In this document: piece after piece, positions 1 through 11,422 of the stretch
How positions within the stretch are numbered: position 1 is the stretch's first letter
How the letters are laid out: every line of letters begins with the position of its first letter
DNA from: Gordionus sp. m RMFG-2023
Lineage: Eukaryota > Nematomorpha > Gordioida > Chordodea > Parachordodidae
Length of the DNA: 64,000 nucleotides
Reading direction: 5' to 3'
NCBI RefSeq assembly: GCF_954871325.1
Contig: NC_088777.1
Location: 14,795,366 to 14,859,365 of the forward strand
Made by a program: the position numbers and the translations under genes
The notes under the pieces: generated by a model
The model's input: only the letters and a program-made list of their open reading frames with translations
The model's database searches: none
What the model was told of the DNA's origin: nothing

Positions 1-1357
1 ATATACCTTTCGAATTATATACAAATTTAGCAAATCTAAGATAGACTCTATTTATAATTAATAAAATTAAATTCTGGGTTAAGAGTTATTTAAAAATAAT
101 TAACAATTAAAATAGAGAACTGACGAAAGATGTCAGGGAAAATCATAGGTGTAGCTGGGTGAAGGGAGGGGGGGGGGGTAAGAGAAAATAGCCTGCTCTC
201 TTAAATATTAATAGGATAATAAAAATTTTCCCCCAGGTTTAAATTTTCAAATTGTGGGAGATATTTGATTTTAAAAAAATTTTGAGGGAGAAATTCGAAA
301 ATTGCGAAAAAAAATATGCGTCGGCCTTTGACCGGGTAAAGAAAAATCGTATTTCTACTCTTTTGTAAAGTTATTTTAATTTATTTTCTAATTGTTTCTC
401 AAAATTATTATTTTAAATTAAAAACGATATGCTGAAAATTTTAAAAGGGAGTTTTACTGATGGGAGATCTCTGAGTCCTAATTAAAAAATTGCGGGAGTC
501 TCCCACGTTGGGGAAAGACCTAGCAACCCTACACCCCCATCCCCCCAAAAAATAATATACACAATATTACAATAAACAATAATTTGAAAAAAAATAGGTA
601 AAATTTAATAATTTTTTTAAATAATGGCTATAAATAATTTACACTTTTAAAATAAAAATAAAATATTATATAAAAAAGTAAAAAACCAAAATTATTCTTC
701 AAAAAACGTAAAATAGCTAAATGACTTATAGTATGTGGATTTAAAAACCTCCAATAAAATTTAAGGGGAAAAACAAATCCAATAATCCCCCCCCCAGCAA
801 AATTCTGCCGAGTGCGGAAAAATAAAGAAAAAATTTTTTAAAGCAAAAAAGAGAATTCAGGAAAGATGGCAAAAATTGATTATTATATAAAATAAAGAGA
901 GATCGTAAAAAAGATAGAAAAAAAATTAAGAAAATTAAAAATAACTAAAAATAGCAAGTATTTTAAGACAATACCTCCTATAACCTCCTAAGCCTATGAA
1001 ACAAAATATCCCCTCGGAAAAAATACTACTAAAAAGAAGCACAATATTCGTAATATTTGTTCACCCCCCCCCCCCCCCCCCATTAATTACATAATATAAA
1101 AAGGCGGCCTTATTACACAATTTAAAATATAATTAGGAATTTTGGCTAGAAAATTCAAAAAATTTCAATTTAATATTTTATAAAAATATAAGGTTTAAGT
1201 ATATTGCAAACGAATTACATTTTAAAATGGTAACAGAAAATTTAAAAAAATATATAAATATTTTGAGGAAAAAAAAGGAATGAAAAAAAAGCTAAATGAA
1301 ATTAAAATCATAAGAAGCGAAATTAAATGGTTTTCTAAAACAAATATAACTAAACTA
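1..1357. other. AT-rich intergenic DNA, no gene seen
   Basis: Stops are dense in all frames and no conserved protein segment or splice-framed exon is visible. There are scattered G or C homopolymers, including a run of about 20 C near 1062-1081. Such runs recur through the window and look like real low-complexity sequence or collapsed assembly spots. Confidence 0.6.
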
Positions 1358-1575
1358 GCGTTGTTAAAGCTCGATTTGAGCCGATTTTTAAAAACGACGA
1401 ACTCAATATTTTAGCCAGAAAAATATTGCCCAAGCCTGGAGATTCCGCTAATAGTCCAAGATATGAGCCATCTATGAGCTAAATCTTTAGGCTTGCGTAA
1501 TATTTTTCTGGATAAAACATTGAGCTAGCCCGTTTTTAAAAATCGGCTCAAATCGGGCCATTTAACAACACTTAC
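1358..1575. mobile_element. Non-autonomous hAT-type element, TGTTGTTAA family
   Basis: A 218-bp foldback-like element. The left end reads GCGTTGTTAAAGCTCG and the right end, reverse-complemented, reads GTAAGTGTTGTTAAATGG. The exact 8-bp direct repeat ctaaacta lies on both sides. Inner arms also pair (CGATTTGAGCCGATTTTTAA against TTAAAAATCGGCTCAAATCG). The core holds the words AAGCCTGGAGATT and TAGCTCATAGATG shared with other copies at 5110, 9960, 33006, 35217 and 41896. It has no coding capacity. The 8-bp duplication and YARNG-like termini point to hAT mobilisation. Confidence 0.8.
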
Positions 1576-2632
1576 CTAAACTAATCATATCGATAAATTG
1601 AGGGAAGAAAGAAAATGCAAGAGTATTTTAAATTAGAAATTTAAATTTTGAAGTATAGGCTTTTTTTGTTAAATTCTTGAATTAGAAAAAGATTTTTGTT
1701 TTATCGTGCTTCGAAATGAAATTTAATCAGATTGATTCTGTTCATTATTCTTTTTAGTTAAATGCATCAATGCCCTAGACAAATTGATTCTTATTTAAAA
1801 TCTTAACTTCATTCTTTCACAACTGAATGTAAACCCAGTAAAAAAAATTTTTCCAAACTAACTAATCAGATTCCACTCTCTCCTAGAAAGAAATAAAGCA
1901 AGAAAAAATAACAATAAAGGAAGGAAAGGGAGATAAGAAATACAAATAAAATTTTTTAATTAAATTTTAATTATTTTTTTGAAGGAATTTATATTTAAGA
2001 TAGGGCGAAAATATATTATAATATAATTCGGGAAATAAATATAATTTTAATACCAATAAGATAGAAATGATATATCTGAATAATTTGGAAGTAAAATTAT
2101 TTTAAAAAAATTAATTTAATTTTAATAGAAATTTATAATGTCAAATGATGAACACAGGAAGAAGAGAAAGAAGCAATCTGTCAAAAGCTATTTTTGATTT
2201 TAAAAATTAAAATCAATAAATAAAAAATGATATTTTATTTGGTTTGACAAATAAGAAGAAAAAAATGCATATAACTGTAATGTAATTTGTGGCTATAAAA
2301 GGGTATAATTCTCATTCATTCTGATAAATTTTAATAACACCTCTACCTCTATATGATTCTCATTCATTGGTGGTTTGGGGTTTCTTACTTTCTTTTCTGC
2401 CTTTTTATAGAAAAAATTTAAAGAATGAAAGTTCAAACTTCAAATAAACTCGCTATATTAAATACAAAGCATACTTCTTCTTAACTGACCAATGCTTAAA
2501 ATCGATATTATAATATTCTTATTTAGGTATTTAATCTAATTATAAATAGGAAAGCATTTTTTAAAATCTATAAAATAATAGCATGGCAATGGTAATTGTC
2601 AATAAAAATTAGAATGTATATATTTTTTTTAC
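1576..2632. other. AT-rich stretch downstream of the CUB exon
   Basis: This should be intron, and perhaps further exons, of the minus-strand gene whose 5' exon ends at 2633. A short open segment on the minus strand around 2285-2380 lies behind a possible AG acceptor, but it has no recognisable similarity, so I do not call it an exon. Nothing else is visible. Confidence 0.45.
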
Positions 2633-2985
2633 TGATCAGTCCTGAATTTGAGAAATACTATCCTGACTCTCACATCATCGCTGAAATCACTAAAATTATC
2701 GGAATAACTAGAATTTATAAGGGAATTCGTGTAAAAATTCCATCTACATTTGTAAGGTTTGTTCAAGCCGTATACATCGTAATTAATCGGAAACTTGACT
2801 ATACCTGTGTTATTTGTCTGCATTTCCTTTGCAGAGGAATAATGTATGTTTACGTCAGGACAACCGGCGGTATAATAAATCGTGTCATCCATTTTATTAT
2901 TATCATCTGTCTTAACATGGGTGCTGTCATCTTGGCATATAATAAATTGAATGTGCGATAAAAACCATAACAAATGAATTAACAT
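2633..2985 (-). CDS. 5' exon of a secreted CUB-like domain protein (partial)
   Basis: The chosen start at 2985 opens with a typical signal peptide (MLIHLLWFLSHIQFIIC), suggesting secretion or membrane insertion. About 30 residues on, the translation reads like the first half of a CUB domain: a Cys, then NTGIVKFPINYDVYGLNKPY, then C-R-W-N-F, then a hydrophobic strand VRVRIVFLKF. This fits the CUB order C...G.I.SP..P..Y....C.W.I...V.L.F. The exon ends at a good donor (ATCA|GTAAAAAA at 2632). The rest of the domain must lie in exons at lower coordinates that I could not resolve. An upstream in-frame Met at 3096 would add 37 basic residues and hide the signal peptide, so 2985 is preferred. The antisense frame here is a shadow. 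CUB is an inference from pattern, not a database match. Confidence 0.6.
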
Positions 2986-4893
2986 TCGCGAATTTCCATT
3001 ACTTTTTTTGGTCAATAATAATTTCAATTTTATTTTTATAGCTGTATAAAATTTCGGTTTGATTCGATGATTTCGCGATAATGAAGAAAGGTACATATCT
3101 TTAGGAAGGAGGAGTTTGATTTAATTAATTAAAAAGATCTTCCTTTTTTTCGTGGCATAAACTTGGCCAATGATCTAATTCATATTTCAAATTAAAATTA
3201 TATAATAATCATAATTCATAATAAATATTTTATAAATTTGGGAATAATTCATTATAAAACACTGAGATAAAAATATTGAAAAATGTCGATCTCGATATTC
3301 GCTAATTTTTTTGCGAATAGAAGAAAAAAAATTATTCAGTAGTAAGTTAGATTAGTTTTTTTTTTGTAAAAAAAATATAATTAATTATACAATAATGTTT
3401 TAAAATAAATAAAACCTATTTGAAAAATATATTTTTTAAAGATTCTTTAATGAAATAGGCCAGATTAAATCTCGAATCCATATTAGTAAAAATTCATTTA
3501 TACGTAATAATTATCTGATGGCTATTAATATAAATGTTGATTAATTATGCAATCTTGATTAGATAGTATAGTTTAAAATAAATTTATCAATACAGTCTAA
3601 CGTTCATAAGGTGATCGATAGATAACTCATATTCTTAGCAAAATTAAAAGTAGAAAAGCCCTGAAAATTCAATTTTTTGGCTGAGTAACGCCTGACTTGA
3701 AACAAATTAAGGCCACCGACTCAGGGGTCTAACTAGAGGAGTCAAGATAATAAGGTGGTTCCACCAAGAAGTGGTGGTGACCTTTGAAACGTGGTTGTAA
3801 TATTGATAAAAAGATAAGATTATTTTCCTTATTACATTTTTGGACGAGATGACAATAAAAACTTGGTAAATAAAATCTGCAAACTTTTATAATAAAAATC
3901 AATTAATTGAAACTCATAGTGTAGTGGTATATATTCCCGAAGGAATCAAACTTTCTTTAAAATTTAAAAATGCCGCTCAGCAAATTATTTATAATTAAGC
4001 TTTAACCCTGTGCATTCCATGACCCTTTTCGACATGTATAAGAATATTCTAAGTTTTATTTTAATAAATTTAAGAATTCAAATTAAAAATCTTTGCCTGA
4101 CATTTTTTTTTCTCTTTCTTATTAACTAATGATAAAGGTGATATGCCGTTCGAATAAACTAATAACGAGTTTTAAAATGTTTACTTAAACTCTTTGCATC
4201 CTTTTTTAATTTTTATATAAAAATGAAATGTTTTATTTAAAAAAATAATTAATAGGTAAAAATGTCGCTTTTTAATAAATTATAACTCTCTTATCTTATT
4301 TTTCTTTTTTGACATCATGTACGAAAAAGTTAAAGTTGAAAAATAATACTAATAATTAGGAGCCATTTTTTAGAAGATAAAGTTTTAACAAAAACAAGTT
4401 TATGCAAATAAATATGCCATACGTGTCATTATTTTCCTTGAATTCTTTCGTAACTTGTTAAACTTGAGTTTTATAATTAGAGCAATAAGCCTTTATTTCC
4501 TTCTTTAACTATATATGTCTGTTTTATCATCCATTTTAAATTAATTATCATTTTTTTAAGAAACTTCTATCAAATATATTTTATAACCCCACACTGGGCG
4601 GGCTTTTTATAAATTTTTAAAGGGCCTGACAGGCAAATAACTTAACGGCTCGTTTCCATAAAACAACCATAGAACATAAACTTGGACTATGTTTTTTAAA
4701 AGGTTAGAGGGGAATGAGGGTGGAGAAGAAAAGAGAAAAAAAAATCCCAAGATTTAGAAAGAAAAACATATGTAAATATTTTAAATAAAGATGGAAAAAG
4801 GTTATCTTAAAAAATTTTTCGTTTTTTTCACGATTTAAAAAAAAAAATTCCAAAAAAGAAGATTATACAATAAAACCTCCAGGGATTACTTAC
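2986..4893. other. AT-rich intergenic DNA, nothing recognised
   Basis: No exon or element ends are visible. A short GC-richer patch at about 3660-3790, with words like GGTGGTTCCACC, is unexplained. Confidence 0.5.
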
Positions 4894-4962
4894 CTCCAAA
4901 TCTTGGCATGGTACGATCCCAACCAAACTCCTCAATAAAAATGATATCTTATCAAAGTTGTT
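4894..4962 (-). CDS. Possible isolated exon (low support)
   Basis: On the minus strand a 69-nt block lies between a plausible acceptor (acatatag) and a near-perfect donor (GGAG|GTAAGTAA at 4893). One frame is open across it, and another contains ATG CCA AGA TTT GGA just before the donor, so it could also be a first coding exon starting MPRFG. No similarity is recognised and no partner exon was found. It could be chance. Confidence 0.2.
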
Positions 4963-5109
4963 CTATATGTTGAACGAAAATGTAACCATCCTTAGAAAAT
5001 GCTAGTTGGCTTGAAGCCCGACCCAAAATAGTGGCTCTGTCCAAAAAAATTTTTTAATAGGAACCAGCTTTAAATAAATTTTCGCTTTTTAAAAATTACA
5101 TTTTCTTTG

Positions 5110-5278
5110 GGATTAGGATTTTTAAAAACGGCTAATATAATATTTTAGCCAAAATATTATGTAAGCCTGGGGATTTAGCTCATAGATGACCAGTGACAGA
5201 AAGGTCTGGATATTGCTTAATATGATTTTTGCTAAAATCTTAATTGAAAATTAGCGAAATCAAGCCATTTAACAACAC
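5110..5278. mobile_element. Decayed hAT-type element, TGTTGTTAA family
   Basis: It shares with the copy at 1358 the words TTTTTAAAAACGGCT, AAGCCTGGGGATTT and TAGCTCATAGATGACC, and the right end CAAGCCATTTAACAACACTT. The left terminal TGTTGTTAA is missing or replaced. No clean 8-bp duplication is found. Confidence 0.6.
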
Positions 5279-5840
5279 TTGGAAGGATACCGATAATTTT
5301 TTAAAAGATTATAATGATATGAGTTGGCAGAACCTTTTAAAGCGAAATAAAATAAATAATACATCATCTATAATAAGTTTGTTGCGTGAAAACTTCCGTA
5401 TATGACTATTTCATTATCTCGACCACTTTAGATTCGCTCTTAGTGGTCATCTGAGGATTTCCTAATCCTTATAAAATACGTTTCCAAGTTCACAAAATAA
5501 TATAATTACTCTTCCTTTTTTTACATTCAGAATAAAATCATTTTGGTTTGGTATTTTTTTTACTAATACAAGGCGAATCAATTATATTACGTTATATTTT
5601 ATATTAAAAATTGTATATTATTAAAAGCAAAAACAGCCGTATATTTTTTTACAAATAAAATACCATCAACTTACAAAAAAATAATCTTTTTTATACTGTT
5701 TTATTAGGGTTTGATCATTTTCCTTTTATATATATTAGCCACTTTTTGTCTAAAATATATATGAAATAGTTAATATCAAAAAATGAATTATTGCGATGCG
5801 AGCATTGTAAAATATCATAATACCTCATACCTCGTTTCTC

Positions 5841-5945
5841 GAGGACGGTTAGAGCGCTGGCCCGTAAACAATCTTTTTTGGGTCCAGGCTTGGCTCAATT
5901 TTTTAAGCCCGAACCGCCCGAAATGGCCTTTGATGGGTCTTCGAT
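5841..5945. repeat. tRNA-like (SINE-type) fragment joined to a GGGCC repeat piece
   Basis: GACGGTTAGAGCGCTGGCCC resembles the D-arm/A-box region of a tRNA-derived SINE, and about 30 bp on GGGTCCAGGC sits where a B box would be. It then runs into AAGCCCGAACCGCCCGAAAT, which belongs to the GGCCCGG family described at 18896. No clear cloverleaf can be drawn, so this is a relic and not a tRNA gene. Confidence 0.4.
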
Positions 5946-6179
5946 TCTATCCAAAAAATTAAAAAAATAATAATCAGAGAAGTAAGGGGCCAAATAGCAG
6001 GAATTTTCTGCTCTTTACGATAAAAAAATTCTAACCCTAGGCTAACAAATAATAATACATGTTATATTATGATAACCTTTTGATCAATTTACGAAATAAA
6101 AAACCTCCGATAATTCTGCTTATCATAATATAAGGGCTAGGTCTAAATTGTAAAATTCTCTATTTGGTAACAGTTCTGA

Positions 6180-6429
6180 CAGGGACTTTTATTAGGGGGT
6201 ATGACGCAAGATTTAATTGAAACCGGGGGGGGGGGAGAAGTTATGAAGATGTGATCGTCATTTGAATAAAATTAGAGCGGGGAGGGGCGGTATTGATTTG
6301 AATTTCTTTGTTGTTGCTAATCTTGATTTCTTTTTTGCTAATTTTAATTAGGTATGAAGGAGTAAAATTTATAGAGGTAGGGGGTAAAATCGTCATTAGT
6401 TGTGGGGAAGGGTGATGTAGAAGTCCCTG
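6180..6429. mobile_element. Non-autonomous hAT-type element, CAGGGACTT family
   Basis: A 250-bp element with inverted ends CAGGGACTTTTA and CAGGGACTTCTA (right end reverse-complemented). A weak 8-bp match flanks it (agttctga and acttagga). It is internally G-rich, with a run of about 11 G. A second copy at 11243-11422 shares GAGTTATGAAGA and the AAGTCCC end. The open frame on its minus strand is a by-product of the composition. Confidence 0.65.
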
Positions 6430-6791
6430 ACTTAGGATAAGAGGGCAACGGCCCAATGTAAATAGCTAATAGAAATCTTGGATCAAACATGCATGCTTAT
6501 ATAATTACTTTTCGATAGTTTAGACTAAACAACAAAGAACTTATGAAAAATCTGAGTAAATAATTTTCATAAAAGAAAAAAATTACCAAAAAAATAATTC
6601 TTTTAATATCTCTAGAATACGAGCGCCAACTTAAAATTAAACATATGGTCAAAAATTAAATATTAAAATTCATCTTCTAAAATTTAAATATTTCGTACGA
6701 AGGGTTAAAATAATATGAACGTTTGTTTGTGTTCTTACCTCATTACCCGTTCCGATTTCCTATGTTATATTTAACCCTATCAAAGGCCTAA

Positions 6792-7105
6792 GGCCATTTC
6801 CAGACAGAACGTTTTTCAAAGCAGTTTTTGGGTAATGTTACTAGCAATGAATTTTTTATTTCCAAAAAAAAATGTTAACTATATAATCTAGATCCCCATT
6901 TTTTTAATCGTAAATAGAAAACAAACAGGTTTAATTTTAATAACGTTAAATGGCGTTTTGAAATGTGGCTCCGGATTGTTTTTTTTTAAATATTATTTTA
7001 TATATAAAAAAAATAATAATTTAACATTTTTTTTGGAAATAAAAAAATTTTATGGTAACATTACCCAAAAACTAGTTTGAAAAAACGTTCTGTCTGAAAA
7101 TGGCC
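6792..7105. mobile_element. MITE with long inverted repeats, Harbinger-like
   Basis: A 314-bp element with terminal inverted repeats about 95 bp long: GGCCATTTCCAGACAGAACG on the left and GGCCATTTTCAGACAGAACG on the right (reverse-complemented). Both arms then share AGTTTTTGGGTAATGTTAC and a run leading to AATGTTAA. It is flanked on both sides by TAA, a 3-bp duplication of the kind seen in PIF/Harbinger elements, whose termini also often start GGCC. It has no coding sequence. The arms are well preserved, so it is relatively young. Confidence 0.85.
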
Positions 7106-7569
7106 TAACGTAAAACTTGCTCTCTCCCCCGCAAATTTTTTTTTTATGAGCATTCATTTTTTGAGGCCTCTTGGATACCCTGTATCTGTAAAAAATTTGG
7201 GTTAGGCCCTCCTGCACCTCGAGGATAAGTCTTCATATCATATTAAAAGATTGTATAATACTGGAATTTTTTTTTAAAATAAAACCTTATTTTTTCGATC
7301 ATAAATTTATTCCATTTAGGAAATTTTCATAATATAATCATCCTTTAACAGCGTCCTCTATATTCCATTTTTATAAAATTAATAGCAAATTTAAATAAAA
7401 ACCCTAAATAAAAATGTTTTTTTATATTAATATAAATGTATTAAACATAATTTTTTGTGGGTTTATGGGAAATACTATAACACTGAATACTTGTAATTCT
7501 ATATTCTTAATTCAAGGGTTATAAATTTATAAAAGATTTTGTCATAAATATCTATTAAGTCACGGTCAG

Positions 7570-7763
7570 TTAAATCAAATACCCCCAATTAGATTTTTTT
7601 AGCTTGGCGGCGATATCTCTCACCTCCGGATCTTTATGAGCTAAGGCTATAACATTGTATCCATAATAATACAACATATCAAGTTTAACATAATTTAGAA
7701 ATTGGTGCCTGAAATCGTGTTTTTCTAAAATTGAAATATCATGCCAGGAGGTATTTAATGAAA
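7570..7763 (-). CDS. Possible terminal exon, protein unknown (weak RAP-like look)
   Basis: An open segment of 64 codons ends at a stop and begins behind a good acceptor (ttttataaaattag). The translation is protein-like (SWHDISILEKHDFRHQF, then LNYVKLDMLYYYGYNVIALA, then DPEVRDIAAKLKKSNWGYLI), with higher GC than its surroundings. The pattern K-L-x-x-L-x-x-x-G-Y-x-V-I followed by a basic tail is loosely like the C-terminal RAP domain of FASTK-type mitochondrial RNA proteins, which also sits at the C-terminus. That is a weak impression. No upstream exons were identified at higher coordinates. Confidence 0.4.
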
Positions 7764-7963
7764 CTAATTTTATAAAAAGATTAAATTCATTATAAAATAA
7801 AAACATTTTTTGGAGGGTTCAAAAATCTGCCCAAAATAGAATAATTTTAAAATTAAATTAAAACAGCATTTAAGGTGCCCTATAAAGTAAAATTATTCCA
7901 ATTTTTTTTTAAATTAAACATCGACCTTAATAAAAAATAAAAACAATAAAAAATGGTAGATTC

Positions 7964-8012
7964 TAGAGACCCGCAACTTGTGGGTTTTAGCCCACAAACC
8001 TGTTATACCAGT
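7964..8012. repeat. End of a GTGGG-word hairpin element
   Basis: TAGAGACCCGCAACTTGTGG followed by GTTTTAGCCCACAA forms a small hairpin. It resembles the end of the element whose other terminus is seen at 26075-26090 (TAGAGGTCTGCAATGGCC, reverse-complemented). It is a fragment only. Confidence 0.35.
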
Positions 8013-8189
8013 AAACTTACATTTACTTAAAGAATACAATTATTTATAACATTGATCATATTTTTAGATATTTTTTTTCATCACCAAAGATAATCATTTC
8101 ACTCACGATATGATTAGTTAATTTTCAGGATATCGGGTATAAGCCAATATCTTTAAATTGACCGATCTTCCATTTCTTTGTTTAAATTA

Positions 8190-8375
8190 AATATAGTTGG
8201 ATAATTACCATTTTAGCCGAAAACTATCATTTTGGCCTCGGGGTTTTTCTTAGAAATATAGCAATTCAAACAAAGAAACGAATATAAATTTAAACACCTA
8301 AATGTTAACGGATCTCCGACACGCATCTGTAGATTGAGCCACCGACTTTAGCCATTCAATAGTTATAACCTCACT
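8190..8375. mobile_element. MITE copy, TTGGGTAATTA family (decayed)
   Basis: It starts TATAGTTGGATAATTACCAT and runs through TTTTAGCCGAAAACTATCAT and the word TTGGCCTCGGGGTTTTTCTT. It ends near TTTAGCCATTCAATAG. It is homologous to the better copies at 34596-34836 (opposite orientation) and 35340-35573. Confidence 0.6.
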
Positions 8376-9959
8376 ATAATTTAAAACGTGTAAAACTTTA
8401 AATCCGAAAAACGGTGTAAATATATGATTTCTGCTACATAAAATGGGCAAATAATAACTATCCTAGCTAGAATAGAGGGATATAGTTGTTAATATTTACA
8501 ACTCTATGATTCCAAACACGGCTAAGACCGAGTTTTACCCTAAAACTACATCTAAAAGACGAAAAGATAATTAACTCCATTTTTTATGGCATGCGCCCGT
8601 AGACGGAGCTGAATTGAATTTGAGTCATTTACCCAATTGTAGCTTGGTGATTAGGAAATCAAGATTTTTTCGTTCTCGATCTTTTAAATCGTTTATTTGT
8701 GTATATTACAAATATTCCCAATTCGAATACTGGGAAAATTTGCAAATCTTTAAGTTATTCATATTAGAATCATTTAAAATAACTTTAAAACAAAAGAATC
8801 TTTTGAGGTTAGGGGATTAGTATAACTTGAAAGTTTTAAAAACTCATTACTACATGAAATAGATAAAAACACACAAAAAAATGTTTTTTTTTGAAATATG
8901 ATAACATTTTTTTTTGTATAAAAATAAAATAAAATCAGCACCAAACCTTAAAAAGTTTACATTTTCTTTTCTTTTTTTAAAAAAAGGTGCGCTCAGCTGG
9001 TTAAAAATTTATAAAAAATATTTCTTCAAAAAATAAAACATAAAAGGGGAAAAAAAGTAAAAATTTTAAAAAATTATTTTAATGTTGTGCGGTCGCCTTT
9101 TAAAATTCTATATAATTATTTTTTTTACTTTTCTAATCTTCACATCATATTTTTAATTTTAAAAAAGATAAAAAGAAAAGAAAACGGAATCTAACGAGAA
9201 AAAATGAAGAATTATTTTGAGTACTTATTTTTTTGAGCGAATAAAAGGAGTTTTTTTGATCAACTCAAATATTTTATATTATTATATTTTTAAACTTTCT
9301 CTTTCTTTTAAGACTTAAAGAAGTTGAACTATCATTTTCATCTTGGATGGAACTAAATAAGTCCATGTGTTGGGGAGATTTTCGTGGCATTCCAAAATTT
9401 AATCGAACCAAATTTGAAGCGTAAATGACATTTGTGGGAAAATTAATTTTTATCTTCCCTCCACCCCCTCACTTGCATCTCATATCAGTCAAAATTTGTA
9501 AAAACTTACTTTTTAAAAATCTTTTCTAGAGTTCGCAGTAAAAAAGTATGCTTTAAATAAAATGATATTGACTCAGCTCAAGGAATTGAAGGAAATTTTT
9601 TTAATTGGATGAAATATATTATAAATATCTAAAGTATCAAAGGTTACAGGTAAAAGAAATATGGGTCGAGGTTATTTAAAGATTGAGAGATGTGGGTTAA
9701 GGCTTAGATTGGGTTTTAATAAAATTTAATCCTTTTTATTAATAACCTGCCAAACCTGGCAGTGATTATAACAAATATAAAATTAAATAAATCAGCTGTC
9801 ATTTCTGGATCATAATCAATAAAATAGTGCTTACATTTTTCTAAAACTTTGTTGTTTAGAAAAAAAAATGAAAAACGTAAACTATTTAACGTTTTTTAAC
9901 GCAAAAAAAACGCTTCAGTTTGTATAATTATTTTTTCAAAATTTAAATAACCAACTTTA
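8376..9959. other. AT-rich stretch, nothing recognised
   Basis: The open frame at 8614-8820 has no similarity, no splice context and spans a region that is also partly open on the other strand. I see no gene or repeat family here. Confidence 0.45.
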
Positions 9960-10157
9960 AAGTGTTGTTAAACGGTTCGATTTTTAAAAACGGTAACCCA
10001 CGATTTTAGCCAAAATGATTATGCAAGCCTGGAGATTTTGATCATAGATCGCAGAAAGGTTTGGACATCTAATAGCGAAATGTCGAAACTTACATAATAT
10101 TGTTTTGTCTAAAATCTCAATTTAAAATAAGCTAAATTGAACCGTTTAACAACACTA
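9960..10157. mobile_element. Non-autonomous hAT-type element, TGTTGTTAA family
   Basis: The two ends match perfectly over 17 bp (AGTGTTGTTAAACGGTT on each strand). The core words AAGCCTGGAGATTTTGATCA and GCAGAAAGGTTTGGACAT match other copies. The flanking octamers caacttta and caattgtt agree at about five positions, so the duplication is decayed. Confidence 0.8.
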
Positions 10158-11242
10158 CAATTGTTTTCATTTAGGCGTACAAAATCTTTTATAAAGAAAA
10201 GAATAAACCATGCAAGGCATTTCGTTTTTTTACAAGTACATCAAACTATATATCTCAGAGAGAAAAAACACATTAAAAATATGAACATTTTTTTGGAAAA
10301 AAAAATTCTAAAGCCCTAAATTAAATCTACTTAAAATTAAATAAATAGCGCATATTACACCATTTGGTTATATATTCTAAATATCTTCCTCTCCCCCAAA
10401 AAATGAGTAAAGATAAAAAAAATACATATTTATTAATACCATAAATTATAATTTTTAAATTTTTCCATTTAATTTTTTAAAATGATTGTTTTCACAAATA
10501 TGTATAAATCAATAAAATTTTCAATTCAAATATCCCAGCCTGGAAATTTTGGAAAGTTGTAAAAATGTCACAAATTAGCTAAAAATTAAAAATTACCCTA
10601 TTTAAACTAAAATGAGTCTTTCTTAGATGAATTAGAAAAACTTGCCAAAATTAATTAATATATGATGTAATTTTGCGATATAGTTTAGGTTTCAATTCAA
10701 GTAAATATTCTATTATAAAAAAAAGAAAGATAATAGAAAGAGTTTATAAATAAATATAACAAATATTTAAGCGGTTCAGTCCCAAGTCCTTATTAATTTC
10801 CGTTTGATATTAATAAAATATATTCAATTTATAAAAATATTATTTTAATAATACCTTTATATAATTTGTATTAATTGTGCAATTACTTATATTTATTTGC
10901 AATAATTTTTAAAAAAATATCATTATAATGTACCTTTATATTGTCAATTTTGCAATTACTTTTTCTACAATGAAAAATATATTCCTAAGTAAAATGTGTT
11001 TTTTTTATTAATATAAAATAATAAAAGAGAGAAATTAAATAGGATAAGAACCCCAAAGAAAAAATTTTGGGCAGAGACGTGAAATTTATTACATTGGCTT
11101 CTTTTTATATCATTCTAATAATTTTTATGTGAAAAGGATAGAACTGATTTAAGGTTCAAACCAACCCCATTTAATTATTTTTTATGAACCCAACTTGAAT
11201 CTATGATATTCGTTAAGATTTGGATTCCTGCTAGATTTACTA
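10158..11242. other. AT-rich stretch, nothing recognised
   Basis: No coding signal, element termini or structured repeat were found. The short frame overlapping the right end of the preceding element is chance. Confidence 0.5.
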
Positions 11243-11422
11243 CATGTCCATTACTAGGGGAGGGCAGGAGGCAATGGGCAAGACCATCATTGAAATTGAA
11301 GGAGTTATGAAGACGCTATCGGCATTGAAATTGGCGAAATGAGTTTGATTAAGTCTAGGGTTGAAGGGTATAAGTTAAGAATAAATCGTCTTTGACTTAG
11401 AGGGGATGTAAAAGTCCCGATC
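11243..11422. mobile_element. Second copy of the CAGGGACTT hAT-type family
   Basis: It shares with 6180-6429 the segment GGAGTTATGAAGA, the G-rich patches and the right end ATGTAAAAGTCCC. The left end is worn (ATGTCCATTACTAGGGGAGG). Confidence 0.55.

Noticed and set aside
2596-2961. Plus-strand open frame of 121 codons
   Set aside because: It is the antisense shadow of the CUB-like exon, which has a signal peptide, domain pattern and splice donor on the minus strand.
8614-8820. Plus-strand frame of 68 codons, or minus-strand exon with NDLKDRERKNLDFLI
   Set aside because: Both strands have partial openness, but neither has a consistent splice framework or known similarity.
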